Shown here: piece after piece, positions 46,729 through 46,870 of the stretch | Numbering within the stretch: position 1 is the stretch's first letter | Layout: each line of letters opens with the position of its first letter | Source: Klebsiella pneumoniae | Lineage (GTDB): Bacteria > Pseudomonadota > Gammaproteobacteria > Pseudomonadales > Pseudohongiellaceae | Reading direction: 5' to 3' | NCBI GenBank assembly: GCA_945902215.1 | Contig: CAMDML010000017.1 | Location: 1 to 46,870 of the forward strand | DNA: 46,870 nucleotides | Notes under the pieces: generated by a model | What the model was told of the DNA's origin: nothing | Databases searched by the model: none | The model's input: the letters and a program-made list of their open reading frames with translations, nothing else | Program-made: the position numbers and the translations under genes

Positions 46729-46870
46729 ATGGACAAAATAATCGTCAGGGGCGCCCGCACGCACAACCTGAAAAACATCGACGTCACGATCCCGCGTGAC
46801 AAGTTGGTTGTGATCACCGGATTGTCCGGCTCAGGCAAATCGTCCCTCGCCTTCGATACCCTGTACGCCG
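46729..46870 (+). CDS. uvrA: excinuclease ABC subunit A, partial (N-terminus only)
   Basis: UvrA is the damage-recognition ATPase of nucleotide excision repair. Only the first 47 residues are in the window: [20 protein letters not shown], then the first Walker A motif in [19 protein letters not shown]. This start is characteristic and unambiguous. The gene continues off the right edge. It is divergent from ssb. Confidence 0.96.
   Translation, partial: MDKIIVRGARTHNLKNIDVTIPRDKLVVITGLSGSGKSSLAFDTLYA

Overview
The window is about 47 kb of an ordinary, densely packed gammaproteobacterial chromosome. Gene order points to the Pseudomonas-like side of the class: hisD-hisG-murA-ibaG, kdsD-lptCAB-rpoN-ptsN-rapZ-npr, and above all dksA-gluQ-cbrA-cbrB-pcnB-panB-panC-acs run in the order known from Pseudomonas. 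Many details differ, so the source is probably a related marine-type lineage and not Pseudomonas itself (inference from synteny only). I see no rRNA, tRNA, CRISPR array, prophage or intact insertion sequence.

Layout. 1-3516 (minus): histidine, peptidoglycan and BolA-family genes, ending in an mlaC that lacks its usual mlaBDEF partners. 3753-11826 (plus): KDO isomerase, the LPS-transport genes lptCAB, sigma-54, the nitrogen PTS genes, MgtE and DarP; kdsC and hpf are missing from their usual places. 11923-14378 (plus): a diheme cytochrome c and a PQQ-dependent dehydrogenase with a lanthanide-type metal motif, both exported. 14387-20901 (minus): an RND/MMPL transporter, Mrp, a potassium-dependent-type membrane pyrophosphatase, a small unknown protein and a coiled-coil lipoprotein. 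21125-22712 (plus): a Cys/Met-metabolism PLP enzyme and a Rieske protein. 22880-36060 (plus): DksA with a long Lys/Ala/Pro tail, GluQ, a small membrane protein, the CbrA/CbrB two-component system, a probable CrcZ-like small RNA, PcnB, a deoxynucleoside kinase, PanB, PanC, PanD and acetyl-CoA synthetase. 36081-37605: a broken cytochrome/quinoprotein remnant, an exported metallo-beta-lactamase-fold hydrolase and an unannotated 34-residue membrane protein behind an FNR-like site. 37731-43464 (minus): an ATP-grasp / 7TM-transglutaminase / retropepsin trio, a PCu(A)C copper chaperone, a lipoprotein and MoeA. 43465-46728: intergenic repeats around a TSUP transporter, an RmlD-like protein and SSB; uvrA begins at the right edge.

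The most informative region is 24657-29649. CbrA (a transporter-like sensor kinase) and CbrB (a sigma-54 activator) are followed by a 590-base gap. That gap holds, in order, a cluster of GTTAC/GTAAC half-sites, a -24/-12 promoter, an RNA-sized segment with exact AANAANAA (Hfq/Crc-type) motifs, and a 13-bp perfect-stem terminator. This is the layout of the Pseudomonas CrcZ catabolite-repression RNA, and rpoN, whose product would read the promoter, lies in the same window. Other points worth attention are a candidate AUU start for pcnB, a micro-duplication that made a second panB start, and an unusual DPG motif in the retropepsin-like protein.
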